64,000 nucleotides of DNA from Acinetobacter variabilis (GTDB lineage Bacteria; Pseudomonadota; Gammaproteobacteria; Pseudomonadales; Moraxellaceae). The translations under genes and the position numbers were made by a program. The notes under the pieces are model-generated. The model did not search any database, had not been told where the DNA came from, and saw only the letters and a list, made by a program, of their open reading frames with translations. The stretch spans positions 814,641 to 878,640 of the forward strand of contig NZ_KB850113.1 in NCBI RefSeq assembly GCF_000369625.1, given 5' to 3'. Positions 1 through 9,716 of this stretch are shown one piece after another (within the stretch, counting starts at the first letter, position 1; every line of letters begins with the position of its first letter).

Positions 1-2
1 GT

Positions 3-419
3 CACCATCCTGAAATCGTAGAAGCATTGGAAAACATTTCAGGTCAAAAAGGCGTATTTGACCATATCCTGTTTGTGCCGCATCTGGTGCCGATGATTCG
101 TGGCATGTTATCAACGATTTATATCGACTTGACTGAAGCAGGCCAGGAAGCTGACTTGCAGTCACTGTACGAGCAATTCTATGCCAATGAACAGTTTGTT
201 GATGTGATGCCAGCAGGCAGTTCGCCAGAAACCCGTTCGGTGCGTGGTGCTAACCAGTTGCGTATCGCACTGTATAAGCCACAACCAACCAAACTGGTGA
301 TTCTGGTGGCCCAGGACAATCTGGTCAAAGGTGCAGCTGGTCAGGCAGTACAAAACATGAATCTGATGTTTGGCTTTGCAGAAAATGCAGGCTTGAATAA
401 TATTGGTTTATTACCATAA
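3..419 (+). CDS. argC: N-acetyl-gamma-glutamyl-phosphate reductase, C-terminal part (5' end outside window)
   Basis: Arginine biosynthesis enzyme that reduces N-acetylglutamyl phosphate to the semialdehyde with NADPH in the cytoplasm. The reading frame is open from base 3 and starts inside the gene. The first visible residues, HHPEIVEAL, are the conserved motif carrying the substrate-binding His region of ArgC. They are followed by the PHLVPMIRG segment and the C-terminal [11 protein letters not shown] helix with GLNNIGLLP, typical of the short bacterial type. Roughly the last 138 residues of a protein of about 345 are present. No terminator is seen before the next gene. Identification rests on these motifs and is secure; argF lies in the same window at 5-6 kb but is not linked in an operon. 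Confidence 0.93.
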   Translation, partial: HHPEIVEALENISGQKGVFDHILFVPHLVPMIRGMLSTIYIDLTEAGQEADLQSLYEQFYANEQFVDVMPAGSSPETRSVRGANQLRIALYKPQPTKLVILVAQDNLVKGAAGQAVQNMNLMFGFAENAGLNNIGLLP

Positions 420-495
420 AAAACGTATTAGAACTTCACACACATTTAGATTTGGATTTAAATGTGTGTCTTGAACAAAGTATACAGAGATCAAA

Positions 496-1242
496 ATGCC
501 GAATAATGAGTCAAACATGACGATCCAGGAACCCTCTACAAAGAAACCATTGATGAAAGGCAATACACCTTTGGTAATCGGTGCTGCTGTGTTGATTCTG
601 GGTAGTGGCTTGCTGGGCTATACGGTCGGGCATCGGCAAGGTTTGACTGCGGTGGGTTTTGAGGCGGATGCGGAACAACTGGTTGAAGTAGTACAAAAAC
701 AGAAAACCAGTTTGGAAACACTGAATAAATCTCTGAATACAGCTGTACAAGAACGTGATCTGGCCGTTAGTAATGCCAATGATCTTTATCTTGCAGCAAA
801 TAAGGCGCGTGATGCCCAGGAGCAGGCTGAAAGCGTTGGTACGATCTACCGCGAGATTTTGCGTCAACGCGGTGGTTTAGCATTAACAGTTCAACATCTG
901 GGGATCAAAGCTTTACCTGATAATGCTTTTGAATATCAGATTGATCTGGTTCAGGTCAGCCCGGGCAAAAATCGCGCCTCTGGTACAGTGGAACTACGCT
1001 TGATTAAGGGCACTGAAATTCTGGTCGTGCCGCTTGAAGATAAAAACTTTAATTTCGACAATTACGAACGTTTGACTGGTCGCTGGACCATGCCTAAAGG
1101 CTTTAAACCAGAATTTATTGAAGTGCGTCTCTCAGGTGCTAAGCCTGTAATTCGCCGTTTTAGCTGGGATCAAGGGAAAGCTGTTGAAAGCCAGTCAACA
1201 GTCCTGTCAGAGATTCCAAAAACTGAAGCAAATGCAAATTAA
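496..1242 (+). CDS. Membrane-anchored coiled-coil protein, DUF6776-like
   Basis: A 248-residue protein of unknown function. Residues about 25-46 form one transmembrane helix (an isoleucine/leucine/glycine-rich stretch ending GYTVGHRQG). Residues about 58-118 are rich in Gln, Glu, Lys and Leu with heptad character and look like a coiled coil. The C-terminal 120 residues are a compact beta-rich domain (VTVQHLGIK, WTMPKGFKPEFIEVR) that probably lies in the periplasm. The architecture matches the DUF6776 family found upstream of clpS in Acinetobacter; that name is from memory of the family. It lies between argC and clpS on the same strand. ATG at 517 is a possible alternative start. Confidence 0.8.
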   Translation: MPNNESNMTIQEPSTKKPLMKGNTPLVIGAAVLILGSGLLGYTVGHRQGLTAVGFEADAEQLVEVVQKQKTSLETLNKSLNTAVQERDLAVSNANDLYLAANKARDAQEQAESVGTIYREILRQRGGLALTVQHLGIKALPDNAFEYQIDLVQVSPGKNRASGTVELRLIKGTEILVVPLEDKNFNFDNYERLTGRWTMPKGFKPEFIEVRLSGAKPVIRRFSWDQGKAVESQSTVLSEIPKTEANAN

Positions 1243-1260
1243 GTGTGAAATAGAAATCGT

Positions 1261-1674
1261 ATGCCAAGCAATAAACGTCCAAAATGTTTAAGTGAGATCA
1301 AAAATTCTTTTTACGAGTCCGGCATGGTTGATTGGCATATTAGCCCGCGTTTAACAGACGAGCCTTTTCACGATGATGACGCTGACATTGCAGTCCAGAC
1401 TGCACCTCCTGAACTGAAGCGTCCACCGATGTATGCAGTGGTGTTATTGAATGACGACTACACTCCCATGGAGTTTGTAATTGAAATTTTACAACAATAC
1501 TTTGCAATGAATCTTGACCAAGCTACACAAGTAATGCTAACTGTACATTATGAAGGAAAAGGTGTAGCTGGGGTCTATCCTCGAGACATTGCGGAAACCA
1601 AAGCGAACCAAGTCAATAATTACGCTCGATCTCAAGGTCATCCTTTACTTTGCCAGATTGAGCCGAAAGATTAA
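1261..1674 (+). CDS. clpS: ATP-dependent Clp protease adaptor ClpS
   Basis: N-end-rule adaptor that docks on ClpA and delivers proteins with destabilising N-terminal residues to ClpAP. The core begins at about residue 54 ([19 protein letters not shown]), the canonical ClpS motif whose Asn-Asp-Asp and Met residues line the binding pocket; the pocket His is in [10 protein letters not shown]. The gene sits 9 bp before clpA, as in most gammaproteobacteria. At 137 residues it is longer than the usual 105-120. Residues 1-21 may be untranslated, because ATG at 1324 (MVDWHISPR) is a plausible start and the first ATG has only a weak ribosome site. Confidence 0.95.
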   Translation: MPSNKRPKCLSEIKNSFYESGMVDWHISPRLTDEPFHDDDADIAVQTAPPELKRPPMYAVVLLNDDYTPMEFVIEILQQYFAMNLDQATQVMLTVHYEGKGVAGVYPRDIAETKANQVNNYARSQGHPLLCQIEPKD

Positions 1675-1683
1675 GGGGGTTGC

Positions 1684-3960
1684 ATGCTCAGTCGTCAATT
1701 AGAAGTATCACTACGTTTGGCTGTCAGCATGGCTCGTCAAAAGAGACATGAGTTCCTGACCGTAGAACATTTATTATTAGCTTTACTCGACAATGATTCT
1801 GCCGTGAATGCCTTAAAAGCATGTGGTGCAGATATTATTGTTTTGCGTAAAGAATTAGAAGAGTATGTAGAACAACATACCCCTAAACTCGGTGAAAATA
1901 GTGATCAGGCACCTCATCCTACAGAAAGTTTTGACCGGATTTTGCAACGTGCAATTTTCCATGTTCAATCCAGTGGCGGTGATCGTACTGTAGAAGGCGC
2001 CGATATTCTGGTTGCGATGTATTCTGAGCGCGATTCTTTTGCGGTTTATCTGCTTAAACGTCATCAGATTAACCGTCTGACTTTAACTCAGTACCTTTCT
2101 CATGGTACGCGTAAAGACGAAGTACAGTCTGAAGAAGAAATTGAAGAACTGGACGGTGAATCGGCTTCTTCCAACAATTCTGGTCCGCTAGAGCTGTATA
2201 CGACCAATTTGAATCTGGAAGCTCAACGCGGCAAGACAGATCCATTGATTGGCCGTGAAAAAGAAATTGAGCGGGCAGCGCAAATTTTATGCCGTCGCCG
2301 TAAAAATAACCCATTGCTGGTCGGTGATCCAGGCGTGGGTAAAACGTCGATTGCTGAAGGTCTGGCTTGGTTGATCGTAAATGGTAAGGCACCAAAACCG
2401 CTAGAAAATGCTGAAATCTATAGCCTAGATATCGGTGCGCTGGTGGCGGGAACTAAATACCGTGGTGATTTCGAAAAGCGTTTAAAACAACTATTAAATG
2501 CCTTAAAGAAAAAACCGGATGCAGTGCTGTTCATTGATGAAATTCATATGATCATCGGTGCAGGTTCAAGCATGGGCAGCACTATGGATGCATCGAACCT
2601 GATCAAACCAGCATTAGCGAACGGATCTTTACGTTGCATCGGTTCAACCACATTCCAGGAATACCGTCAGGTCTTTGAAAAAGATCATGCCTTGTCACGT
2701 CGGTTCCAAAAAATAGATGTGAATGAACCTTCGATTACAGAAACGATTGATATCCTGCGTGGCCTGAAATCTAAATTTGAAGATTTCCATCATGTACAGT
2801 ATGACGATCAGGCACTGGTTTCTGCGGTTGAGCTGTCAGCGAAATTTATTAATGACCGATTCTTGCCAGATAAAGCGATTGACGTGATTGATGAAGCCGG
2901 TGCACAACGCCGTTTGAAAGCTGAGCAAGATGACAGCCTGATTACGGTTGAAAACATCGAAGACATTGTGTCCAAGATTGCTCGTATTCCACCGAAAACG
3001 GTTTCTAAAGATGACAAGTCTGTGCTGGAGAACCTTGAGCGTGATCTGAAACGTGTGGTCTTCGGCCAGGATGAAGCAATTGAAGCTTTGGCTTCTGCGA
3101 TCAAACTGTCTCGTGCAGGTTTGAAATCTCCAGATAAGCCAGTCGGTAGTTTTGTCTTCGCTGGTCCTACCGGTGTGGGTAAAACTGAAGTCACCAAGCA
3201 ATTGGCGAAAATTTTGGGTGTAGAGCTGGTACGTTTCGATATGTCTGAATATATGGAACGTCACGCAGTCTCTCGTCTGATCGGTGCGCCTCCTGGCTAT
3301 GTTGGTTTTGACCAAGGTGGTTTATTGACCGATGCAATTCACAAAAATCCGCACTGTGTATTGCTGCTGGATGAGATTGAAAAAGCCCATCCAGATGTAT
3401 TTAACTTGTTATTACAAATCATGGATCATGGTTCATTAACGGATAATAATGGTCGTAAGTCCGATTTCCGTAATGTGGTGCTGGTTCTAACGACTAATAT
3501 TGGTGCGGAAAGTATTTCTCGTGTCAGCATTGGTTTCATGGAACAGGACAACAGTAATGACAACCAGGAAGCGATGAAGAAAGCGTTCTCGCCAGAATTC
3601 CGTAACCGTCTAGATGGCGTGATTCAGTTCAAGGCGTTGCCGAATACCATTATTGAAAATGTCGTGGATAAATTCCTGACTGAACTTCAAGCACAACTGG
3701 ATGAGAAGAAAGTAGTGCTAGAGGTGGATCAAAGCGCACGTGAGTGGATGGCTGAAAATGGCTATGATCGCTTGATGGGTGCTCGACCAATGCAACGTCT
3801 GATTCAGGAACATCTGAAAAAACCATTGGCTGAAATGATTCTGTTTGGTGAACTGGCCGAAAATGGTGGTAACGTTTCAGTTTCTGTGAAGAAAGAAAAT
3901 GGTAAGTCTGTCGGTCTGAAACTTGAAGTCTTCGAAGACCAGACTGCTGAACCAGCTTAA
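1684..3960 (+). CDS. clpA: ATP-dependent Clp protease ATP-binding subunit ClpA
   Basis: AAA+ unfoldase that feeds ClpP. All family parts are visible over 758 residues, the same length as E. coli ClpA: an N-terminal repeat domain (residues 1-145, including the FLTVEHLLLALL motif), an acidic linker, a first AAA module with Walker A GDPGVGKT near residue 214 and Walker B VLFIDEIH, and a second module with Walker A GPTGVGKT near residue 494 and Walker B VLLLDEIEKAHPD. The C-terminal domain contains MGARPMQRLIQEHLKKPLAEMILFG. It is preceded by AAGGGGGT close to the ATG, 9 bp after clpS, so the two are probably co-transcribed. A strong terminator follows. Confidence 0.97.
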   Translation: MLSRQLEVSLRLAVSMARQKRHEFLTVEHLLLALLDNDSAVNALKACGADIIVLRKELEEYVEQHTPKLGENSDQAPHPTESFDRILQRAIFHVQSSGGDRTVEGADILVAMYSERDSFAVYLLKRHQINRLTLTQYLSHGTRKDEVQSEEEIEELDGESASSNNSGPLELYTTNLNLEAQRGKTDPLIGREKEIERAAQILCRRRKNNPLLVGDPGVGKTSIAEGLAWLIVNGKAPKPLENAEIYSLDIGALVAGTKYRGDFEKRLKQLLNALKKKPDAVLFIDEIHMIIGAGSSMGSTMDASNLIKPALANGSLRCIGSTTFQEYRQVFEKDHALSRRFQKIDVNEPSITETIDILRGLKSKFEDFHHVQYDDQALVSAVELSAKFINDRFLPDKAIDVIDEAGAQRRLKAEQDDSLITVENIEDIVSKIARIPPKTVSKDDKSVLENLERDLKRVVFGQDEAIEALASAIKLSRAGLKSPDKPVGSFVFAGPTGVGKTEVTKQLAKILGVELVRFDMSEYMERHAVSRLIGAPPGYVGFDQGGLLTDAIHKNPHCVLLLDEIEKAHPDVFNLLLQIMDHGSLTDNNGRKSDFRNVVLVLTTNIGAESISRVSIGFMEQDNSNDNQEAMKKAFSPEFRNRLDGVIQFKALPNTIIENVVDKFLTELQAQLDEKKVVLEVDQSAREWMAENGYDRLMGARPMQRLIQEHLKKPLAEMILFGELAENGGNVSVSVKKENGKSVGLKLEVFEDQTAEPA

Positions 3961-3982
3961 TCATTGAATAGATCATCATCAG

Positions 3983-4010
3983 ACCCGTGTTCGCACGGGT
4001 TTTGTTGTTT
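3983..4010 (+). terminator. Rho-independent terminator after clpA
   Basis: A 7-bp perfect stem (ACCCGTG/CACGGGT) with a TTCG tetraloop is followed by TTTGTTGTTT. It closes the clpS-clpA unit. Confidence 0.9.
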
Positions 4011-4067
4011 TATTTACCCTTAATTTATGTACTCTTGGTTTAAAGAGTTTCTGATTTAGAGAAATAT

Positions 4068-4421
4068 ATGGATATCCAGATTAGCAAGCTTTTAACTACG
4101 TTTTTTCTGTTTTTATTAACGGCATTGATGGAAATTTTGGGCTGTTATTTTCCTTACCTGATTTTAAATCAGGCTAAGAGTCAGTGGTTGTGGGTTCCGG
4201 CGGCATTAGCCTTAGCTGCGTTCGTCTGGCTTTTGACTTTGCATCCAGCCGCTTCTGGGCGTATTTATGCCGCTTATGGGGGAATTTATATTTTCTCAGC
4301 GTTGATGTGGCTGAGATTCGTGGATCAGGTCAGCCTTTCACGTTGGGATCTGCTGGGTGGAGTGGTGGTCATTCTAGGTGCACTGATTATTATTTTACAG
4401 CCACAAGGTTTGATTCGTTAA
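4068..4421 (+). CDS. YnfA/UPF0060 family inner-membrane protein
   Basis: A 117-residue hydrophobic protein with four predicted transmembrane helices (about 10-32, 39-59, 68-86, 93-113). It carries the UPF0060 signatures: an N-terminal [15 protein letters not shown] segment, [18 protein letters not shown] in the middle, and a closing [16 protein letters not shown] helix. The family resembles small multidrug resistance transporters in size and topology, but its substrate is not established. It stands alone between two terminators, with ATG preceded by AGAGAAATAT. Confidence 0.88.
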   Translation: MDIQISKLLTTFFLFLLTALMEILGCYFPYLILNQAKSQWLWVPAALALAAFVWLLTLHPAASGRIYAAYGGIYIFSALMWLRFVDQVSLSRWDLLGGVVVILGALIIILQPQGLIR

Positions 4422-4462
4422 TCGTCTAGGTGTGTTTAGCAATGAGAACTAATCTAAATATA

Positions 4463-4484
4463 AAAGGCAGCTATAGCTGCCTTT
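4463..4484. terminator. Bidirectional terminator between convergent genes
   Basis: A 22-bp perfect palindrome (arms AAAGGCAG and CTGCCTTT around CTATAG) lies between the YnfA gene and the convergent gene at 4502-4975. A's on one side and T's on the other allow it to work in both directions. Confidence 0.8.
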
Positions 4485-4501
4485 ATTGATTCTGGACAAG
4501 A

Positions 4502-4975
4502 TTATTTTACATTACAGTCTTTCTGGGAGAGATCTACATTATAAGTATGCGTTTGGGAGCTAAGGCTAAGTTCGATTTTATAAGGATTGACGATTTGATA
4601 GCGATGTTCAAAAAAGATCTGACAGTTATTTAGAAGATTATTACGAATCACCTTAAGGACTTCTTTACGACCTAGGTCTTTCTCAAACTGGCTAAAGTCG
4701 GGTGTAGTGATCATGCCTTTAAGTGTGGTTTTATTGGCAGTAAGTTGTAACTGTTCTATGATTGTATTCTGATCGATTTGTAGTGGCAAAGTCTTGGAAT
4801 CTTCCGCACTTAGCACGGCAAGCAGTTCGTTCAGCTCAGCTTTTTTCTCAATTTTAAACTTGCTGTCTAGAATGCCTTTTACTTGGAGATACTGGTCGAA
4901 TTCAGAAGCATACACCGGTAAAGCAGCACTACTAAAACCTGCCAAGAGTGCCAAAGTCCAATATTTTTTTTGCAT
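4502..4975 (-). CDS. Exported hypothetical protein
   Basis: A 157-residue protein with a clear signal peptide (positively charged MQKKY, a hydrophobic core, and a cleavage site near residues 22-24, VYASEF). The mature part is hydrophilic, with two Cys residues near the C terminus (NNCQIFFEH and KDCNVK) that could form a disulfide in the periplasm. I do not recognise the family. The C-terminal LSLSSQTHTYNVDLSQKDC region looks like alternating beta strands. It converges on the YnfA gene and is separated from argF by a terminator, so it is probably a single-gene unit. Confidence 0.7.
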   Translation of the reverse strand: MQKKYWTLALLAGFSSAALPVYASEFDQYLQVKGILDSKFKIEKKAELNELLAVLSAEDSKTLPLQIDQNTIIEQLQLTANKTTLKGMITTPDFSQFEKDLGRKEVLKVIRNNLLNNCQIFFEHRYQIVNPYKIELSLSSQTHTYNVDLSQKDCNVK

Positions 4976-5026
4976 TGTATCGCATCACTTTTTATGTCGT
5001 TTCAATTCTGATTATAAGAGCTGAAA

Positions 5027-5052
5027 CAAAAAAAGCACCAGAGATTGGTGCT
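5027..5052 (-). terminator. Terminator downstream of argF
   Basis: On the minus strand, AGCACCA pairs with TGGTGCT around a 5-nt loop, followed by a run of seven T's. It ends the argF transcript. Confidence 0.85.
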
Positions 5053-5081
5053 TAATTTGTGAAGATTTTTTTTTGAGAAAA

Positions 5082-6002
5082 TCAGTCTTTTTTCAGATTT
5101 TCATTCAACAGAAATTCAACCAGTGCTTTTTGTGCATGAAGACGGTTTTCTGCTTCATCCCAAGCCACAGCATTTTTGTGATCCAGCATGTTTTCAGAAA
5201 TTTCTTCACCACGATGCGCAGGCAGGCAATGCATGAACAGGCAGTCTGGATGTGCAAGATCCATTAGGCGTTCATTCACCTGATAGTCCGCAAAAGCTTT
5301 CTCACGGATTTTCTGTTCTTCTTCCTGGCCCATACTTGCCCAAACGTCAGTTACGATCAGGTCGGCATTGACTGCTGCATCTTCAGCAGTATCGACCAGT
5401 TCTACACAATGTGCGAATTCAGACAGGAACTGTTCTTGAGGTTCATAGCCTTTCGGTGCTGCAACTTTTAGCTTGAAGCCCCACATGTGCGCTGCTTCGA
5501 TATAAGAATTACACATATTATTGCCATCGCCAATCCAGGCAACAGTTTTACCTTCGATCGAACCACGATGTTCCAGATAAGTCTGCATGTCAGCAAGTAA
5601 CTGGCAAGGGTGATGATCATCAGTCAAAGCGTTGATCACTGGAACTTTTGAATAAGAAGCAAAGCGTTCTACGATATCGTGACCGAAAGTACGGATCATC
5701 ACAATATCCAGCATGCTGGAAATCACACGTGCAGAATCTTCAATTGGCTCACCGCGACCCAGCTGGGTATCACGTGAAGACAGGAAGATGGCACTACCAC
5801 CGAACTGGCTCATGCCTGCTTCAAACGAAACACGCGTACGGGTACTCGATTTTTCAAAAATCATGCCCATGACTTTACCAACAAAGGGTTGGAACACTTC
5901 ATTATTGTGCTGTTTGCGCTTAAGCTCGATTGCGCGCTGTAAAATCTGGTTCAGTTCTAAAGTTGATAAATCGCGTAAGGTGAGAAAGTGACGGAGAGCC
6001 AT
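5082..6002 (-). CDS. argF: Ornithine carbamoyltransferase
   Basis: Makes citrulline from ornithine and carbamoyl phosphate in arginine biosynthesis. The 306-residue length is standard. The carbamoyl-phosphate site SSTRTR lies at residues 52-57. The segments [22 protein letters not shown] and the C-terminal catalytic [10 protein letters not shown] are all present, so the enzyme looks fully functional. It is read from the minus strand as a single gene with its own terminator. The 112 bp between it and the upstream regulator gene contain the promoter region; I did not identify a convincing ArgR box. Confidence 0.96.
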   Translation of the reverse strand: MALRHFLTLRDLSTLELNQILQRAIELKRKQHNNEVFQPFVGKVMGMIFEKSSTRTRVSFEAGMSQFGGSAIFLSSRDTQLGRGEPIEDSARVISSMLDIVMIRTFGHDIVERFASYSKVPVINALTDDHHPCQLLADMQTYLEHRGSIEGKTVAWIGDGNNMCNSYIEAAHMWGFKLKVAAPKGYEPQEQFLSEFAHCVELVDTAEDAAVNADLIVTDVWASMGQEEEQKIREKAFADYQVNERLMDLAHPDCLFMHCLPAHRGEEISENMLDHKNAVAWDEAENRLHAQKALVEFLLNENLKKD

Positions 6003-6114
6003 TCGTTACTCCACAATAATTGCCGAAAACTCGATCAACAATCAGTTGTTGGTTGGTTTAAGAAAAAAATACGGAATCGGCTAATATACTATATGAACAG
6101 GAAATTGCAAAAAA

Positions 6115-6765
6115 CTAGACTTTTTGATGACCGTCTAAAAATCGATCCACGCAATAACTGATGTATTTGTCGATTTCTTGATCATCTTCCTCTATGGTAA
6201 TCCCCATTAGAATCCGCCATTCCAGATTACGCAAAATACCAAAATATAACTGGGCAGAATATTGCGGATTTTCACAATATAGCAAACCTTGTTCATGGGC
6301 CTGTTCCAGTGCGGTAGCAATGGAACTTTGTACCTGAACCGGGCCGCGTTCATGAATATTGCGGGCCAGTTGAGGATTACGCTGACTTTGTTCCAGTACC
6401 AGACGCATAAAGGCTGCATTTTCCGGCTGCATGATTTGACGGTAGAAGGTCAAAAATGTCTGTACCAAATAACTACGAAAATCTAGCGCCATCAGTTCAA
6501 TCGGAATGCTGATATCTTCAAAAAACTTGGTACGTCGATAATCACAAATAGCTTCAAACAGGCCTTCTTTATTGCCAAAGTACTTGTAAATGGAAGCTTT
6601 GGAACCGCCTGCATGCTGGACAATATCATCTAGAGAAACTGCCTCATAACCATGTTCCAGAAACAGTTCGGTCGCAGAGACCAACAGCGCAACGCAGCGC
6701 TCATGACCACGTTTGGTTTGAGGCAGATCTTTGGCGAGTGGTTCCAGATGAACAAGGTTTTGCAT
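6115..6765 (-). CDS. TetR/AcrR family transcriptional regulator
   Basis: A 216-residue repressor-type protein. The N-terminal helix-turn-helix spans about residues 26-68, with the TetR signature AGGSKASIYKYFGNKEGLF as recognition helix region. The C-terminal ligand domain carries the pattern of the AefR-like C-terminal family (FLTFYRQIMQPENAAFMRLVLEQSQR). It is divergent from prpB with a 229-bp shared upstream region that includes a palindrome overlapping a possible prpB promoter. It may therefore control the methylcitrate genes or itself. This is inference from position; most known prp regulators in related bacteria belong to the GntR or Fis/PrpR types. Confidence 0.88.
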   Translation of the reverse strand: MQNLVHLEPLAKDLPQTKRGHERCVALLVSATELFLEHGYEAVSLDDIVQHAGGSKASIYKYFGNKEGLFEAICDYRRTKFFEDISIPIELMALDFRSYLVQTFLTFYRQIMQPENAAFMRLVLEQSQRNPQLARNIHERGPVQVQSSIATALEQAHEQGLLYCENPQYSAQLYFGILRNLEWRILMGITIEEDDQEIDKYISYCVDRFLDGHQKV

Positions 6766-6878
6766 AGAGGATGGTATATCAACAGGTTATATAAACTTGG
6801 TAGTTCATCATAACAAATATATCCGCAGATTTCACAATCACACCGAATGAAGGCGGAATTTATTCAGTGAATCAAGTA

Positions 6879-6920
6879 AAACTTAAAAGTTTGACTAAAG
6901 TTTTAGAGTTTTTATTCTAT
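6879..6920 (+). promoter_or_regulatory. Possible prpB promoter with palindromic operator
   Basis: A 14-bp palindrome (AAACTT-AA-AAGTTT, 6879-6892) overlaps a good -35 element TTGACT (6891-6896), with a weak -10 such as TTCTAT at 6915. The position between divergent regulator and prpB suits repression by the TetR protein. Assignment is by eye. Confidence 0.4.
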
Positions 6921-6994
6921 TGGTTTATAGCATCATGGTTTCAAATCGGTATACTCAGATCTCAATAATTATAGCCAAGACTGTGGAAAGGAAG

Positions 6995-7879
6995 ATGACA
7001 GAACAAATGTCTGCAGGTTTAAAGTTTAGACAAGCGCTTGAAGTCGAAAAACCATTACAAATTATGGGCACAGTGAATGCCTATGCTGCCATGATGGCCA
7101 AACAGGTCGGCTATAAAGCCATTTATCTCTCTGGTGCCGGTGTTGCAAACTATTCTTATGGTCTACCTGATCTAGGCATGACGAGTCTGGATAATGTTCT
7201 GGAAGATGTGCGTCGCATTACTGAACGTGTAGATACACCCTTACTGGTTGATATAGATACAGGCTGGGGCGGTGCATTTAATATCGCACGTAGCATCAAG
7301 CAGATGATTGCTGCTGGCGCTGCTGCTGTGCATATCGAAGATCAGGTTGCACAAAAACGTTGTGGTCATCGTCCGAATAAGGAAATTGTGACCCAACAGG
7401 AAATGGTTGACCGGATTAAGGCGGCAGTCGATGCCAAAACCGATTCAAACTTTGTAGTGATGGCACGTACCGATGCACTTCAGAAAGAAGGTTTGCAGGC
7501 AGTGATTGACCGCGCTTGTGCCTGTGTCGAAGCAGGTGCAGATGCCATTTTTGCTGAAGCGATGACAGACATTACCATGTATCGTACTGTATGCGATGCA
7601 GTTGGTGTACCGGTTTTGGCCAATATTACGGAATTTGGTGACACACCATATTACACCACTGAAGAACTGGCTGAGCAGGGTATTCGCATGGTACTTTACC
7701 CGCTATCAGCTACGCGTGCGATGCAAAAGGCGGCACTGGAAGTGATGCGCTCAGTGCGTGAAAATGGTACACAGGTGCATGTACTGGATAAAATGCAACC
7801 GCGTAAAGAATTATACGAATTTTTAGATTATCACAGCTTTGAAAACACATTAGATAAACTGTTCAAGCAGGAGAATTAA
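6995..7879 (+). CDS. prpB: 2-methylisocitrate lyase
   Basis: Cleaves 2-methylisocitrate to pyruvate and succinate, the last step of the methylcitrate cycle for propionate use. The 294-residue protein has the isocitrate-lyase superfamily signatures: VDIDTGWGG for metal binding and the catalytic loop [11 protein letters not shown] with the active Cys. The segment [19 protein letters not shown] is also typical. I chose ATG 6995 ([15 protein letters not shown]), preceded by GGAAAGGAAG. The frame extends 25 codons further upstream to 6920, but those codons are unlike the family. It lies 4 bp before prpC. Confidence 0.94.
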   Translation: MTEQMSAGLKFRQALEVEKPLQIMGTVNAYAAMMAKQVGYKAIYLSGAGVANYSYGLPDLGMTSLDNVLEDVRRITERVDTPLLVDIDTGWGGAFNIARSIKQMIAAGAAAVHIEDQVAQKRCGHRPNKEIVTQQEMVDRIKAAVDAKTDSNFVVMARTDALQKEGLQAVIDRACACVEAGADAIFAEAMTDITMYRTVCDAVGVPVLANITEFGDTPYYTTEELAEQGIRMVLYPLSATRAMQKAALEVMRSVRENGTQVHVLDKMQPRKELYEFLDYHSFENTLDKLFKQEN

Positions 7880-7883
7880 AACA

Positions 7884-9023
7884 ATGGCTGAAGGAAAAGT
7901 ACTCACTGGCGCAGGATTGCGCGGACAAGTTGCAGGAAAAACTGCACTTTCAACAGTAGGCAAAAGTGGTGCAGGCCTGACCTATCGCGGCTATGACGTA
8001 CAGGATCTGGCAGAAAACTGTCAGTTTGAAGAAGTCGCTTACCTGATTTTCTTTGGTGAATTACCAACTTCAGAACAGTTGGCTGCCTATAAAGCAAAAC
8101 TGAAATCTTTGCGTGTACTACCACAAGCGCTGAAAGAAGTACTTGAGCGTATTCCTGCTGATTCACATCCAATGGATGTGATGCGTACTGGCGTATCGAT
8201 GCTGGGCAACCTTGAGACTGAACAGTCTTTTGATCAGCAACAGGATGTCGCAGACCGTATTCTGGCGACGTTGCCAGCAATTATCTGCTACTGGTATCGC
8301 TATAGCCATGACGGCGTACGCATTGATGAAAATACCGATGATGATTCAATAGGTGCTCAGTTCCTTCATTTGCTACATGGCAAGAAACCGAATCAGCTAC
8401 ATGAGCAAGTGATGAATGTATCCCTGATCCTGTACGCAGAGCATGAATTTAATGCTTCAACCTTCACAGCGCGTGTTTGTGCATCCACTTTGTCTGATCT
8501 GCATTCATGTATTACCGGTGCAATTGGTTCACTACGTGGCCCATTACACGGTGGTGCCAATGAAGCGGCAATGGATATGATTGAAAACTGGAAATCTCCA
8601 GAAGAAGCTGAGCGCGAAATGCTGGGCATGCTGGAGCGTAAAGAAAAAATCATGGGCTTTGGTCATGCGATTTATAAAGACAATGATCCGCGTAATGGCA
8701 TTATCAAGCAATGGTCTGAAAAACTGGCAAAAGATGTAGGTGATACTGTGCTCTACCCAGTATCAGTGCGTTGTGAAGAAGTCATGTGGCGCGAGAAAAA
8801 ACTGTTCTGTAATGCGGACTTTTTCCATGCTTCTGCTTATCACTTTATGGGTATTCCAACCAAACTGTTTACGCCAATCTTTGTAATGTCACGCGTCACA
8901 GGTTGGGCGGCGCATGTGATGGAACAACGTGCAGATAACCGTATTATCCGTCCGAGCGCGGATTATACTGGTCCAGAGTTGCGTAAAGTGGTTCCAATTG
9001 CTGAGCGGACTTCTGCTGCGTAA
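7884..9023 (+). CDS. prpC: 2-methylcitrate synthase
   Basis: Condenses propionyl-CoA and oxaloacetate to 2-methylcitrate. The 379-residue protein belongs to the short citrate synthase type. Catalytic His residues are visible in PLHGGANEAAM and GFGHAIYKDNDPR, and the C-terminal PSADYTGPELRKVVPI is typical of PrpC rather than GltA. It is translated right after prpB and is the last gene before a strong terminator. The acnD and prpF genes that usually complete the operon in relatives are not next to it. Confidence 0.94.
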   Translation: MAEGKVLTGAGLRGQVAGKTALSTVGKSGAGLTYRGYDVQDLAENCQFEEVAYLIFFGELPTSEQLAAYKAKLKSLRVLPQALKEVLERIPADSHPMDVMRTGVSMLGNLETEQSFDQQQDVADRILATLPAIICYWYRYSHDGVRIDENTDDDSIGAQFLHLLHGKKPNQLHEQVMNVSLILYAEHEFNASTFTARVCASTLSDLHSCITGAIGSLRGPLHGGANEAAMDMIENWKSPEEAEREMLGMLERKEKIMGFGHAIYKDNDPRNGIIKQWSEKLAKDVGDTVLYPVSVRCEEVMWREKKLFCNADFFHASAYHFMGIPTKLFTPIFVMSRVTGWAAHVMEQRADNRIIRPSADYTGPELRKVVPIAERTSAA

Positions 9024-9045
9024 GCCAGAGATATTCTAAATATGA

Positions 9046-9075
9046 AAATAAGGTCTCCATGAGGCCTTATTTTTT
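9046..9075 (+). terminator. Terminator after prpC
   Basis: An 11-bp stem (AAATAAGG plus three inner pairs) with loop CCATG is followed by six T's. It can also serve the convergent gene on the other strand. Confidence 0.85.
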
Positions 9076-9098
9076 GCTGATTGTTGATTGATGTTGGT

Positions 9099-9716
9099 TT
9101 ACCGACTTAATAATGCTGGATCTTCAATGTGATAACCGGTTTCAAATGGGATGCCTAGGTATTTTACTGTCACCAGTATTTTATTCTGTTTCGGTACTTG
9201 ATAAGTTTGGCTTAATCTTAAATCTGCTTTATAACTGACTGCTTGTTGAACAGGACTTTTATACTGGCTAGATTGCACCTGATATTGATAAGTCCATTTT
9301 GGAACTTTCTGTTTAGGATCATGCCATGCAGGGGCAGTACCTTTGATGGTCTTTAATAGCTTGAGCTGAATGTTTTGCTTTTGCAAAGGTACTAACGGAA
9401 TCAGACGCTTTTTAATTTTGGCAATTTCCTGGTCAAACTTACGGCTGTCCTGATCGTAGTCAATCTGCTTGGTTTTTGGATTGATATACAGGGAGTTCAC
9501 CTGAATTAGCTGATTCGGAGTTTTGGATTTAAAATGATAATAATACAGTTGAGGTAGGCGTCCGCGACCATCGAGATAATGCCGCAACAGATAAAGTTTC
9601 TGGTCTTTGACTTCATACCCCAAAACTTCAATATTCCGTGGGCCACCGACAGTGGCGAAAGCGGATACAGGAATGCCAAGTGCGAGCAAAAGGGCTGCAA
9701 ATCTTATTTTCATCAC
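9099..9716 (-). CDS. Exported hypothetical protein
   Basis: A 205-residue protein with a signal peptide (MMKIRFAALLLALGIPVSAFA, cleavage near residue 22). The mature part is basic and rich in Tyr, Gln and Lys. It starts VGGPRNIEVLGYEVKDQKLYLLRHY and ends with strands such as ILVTVKYLGIPFETGYHI. No catalytic motif is visible and I do not recognise the family; a periplasmic location is likely. It converges on prpC and is followed upstream by a 105-bp gap before the CinA-like gene, which reads the same way. Confidence 0.72.
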   Translation of the reverse strand: MMKIRFAALLLALGIPVSAFATVGGPRNIEVLGYEVKDQKLYLLRHYLDGRGRLPQLYYYHFKSKTPNQLIQVNSLYINPKTKQIDYDQDSRKFDQEIAKIKKRLIPLVPLQKQNIQLKLLKTIKGTAPAWHDPKQKVPKWTYQYQVQSSQYKSPVQQAVSYKADLRLSQTYQVPKQNKILVTVKYLGIPFETGYHIEDPALLSR

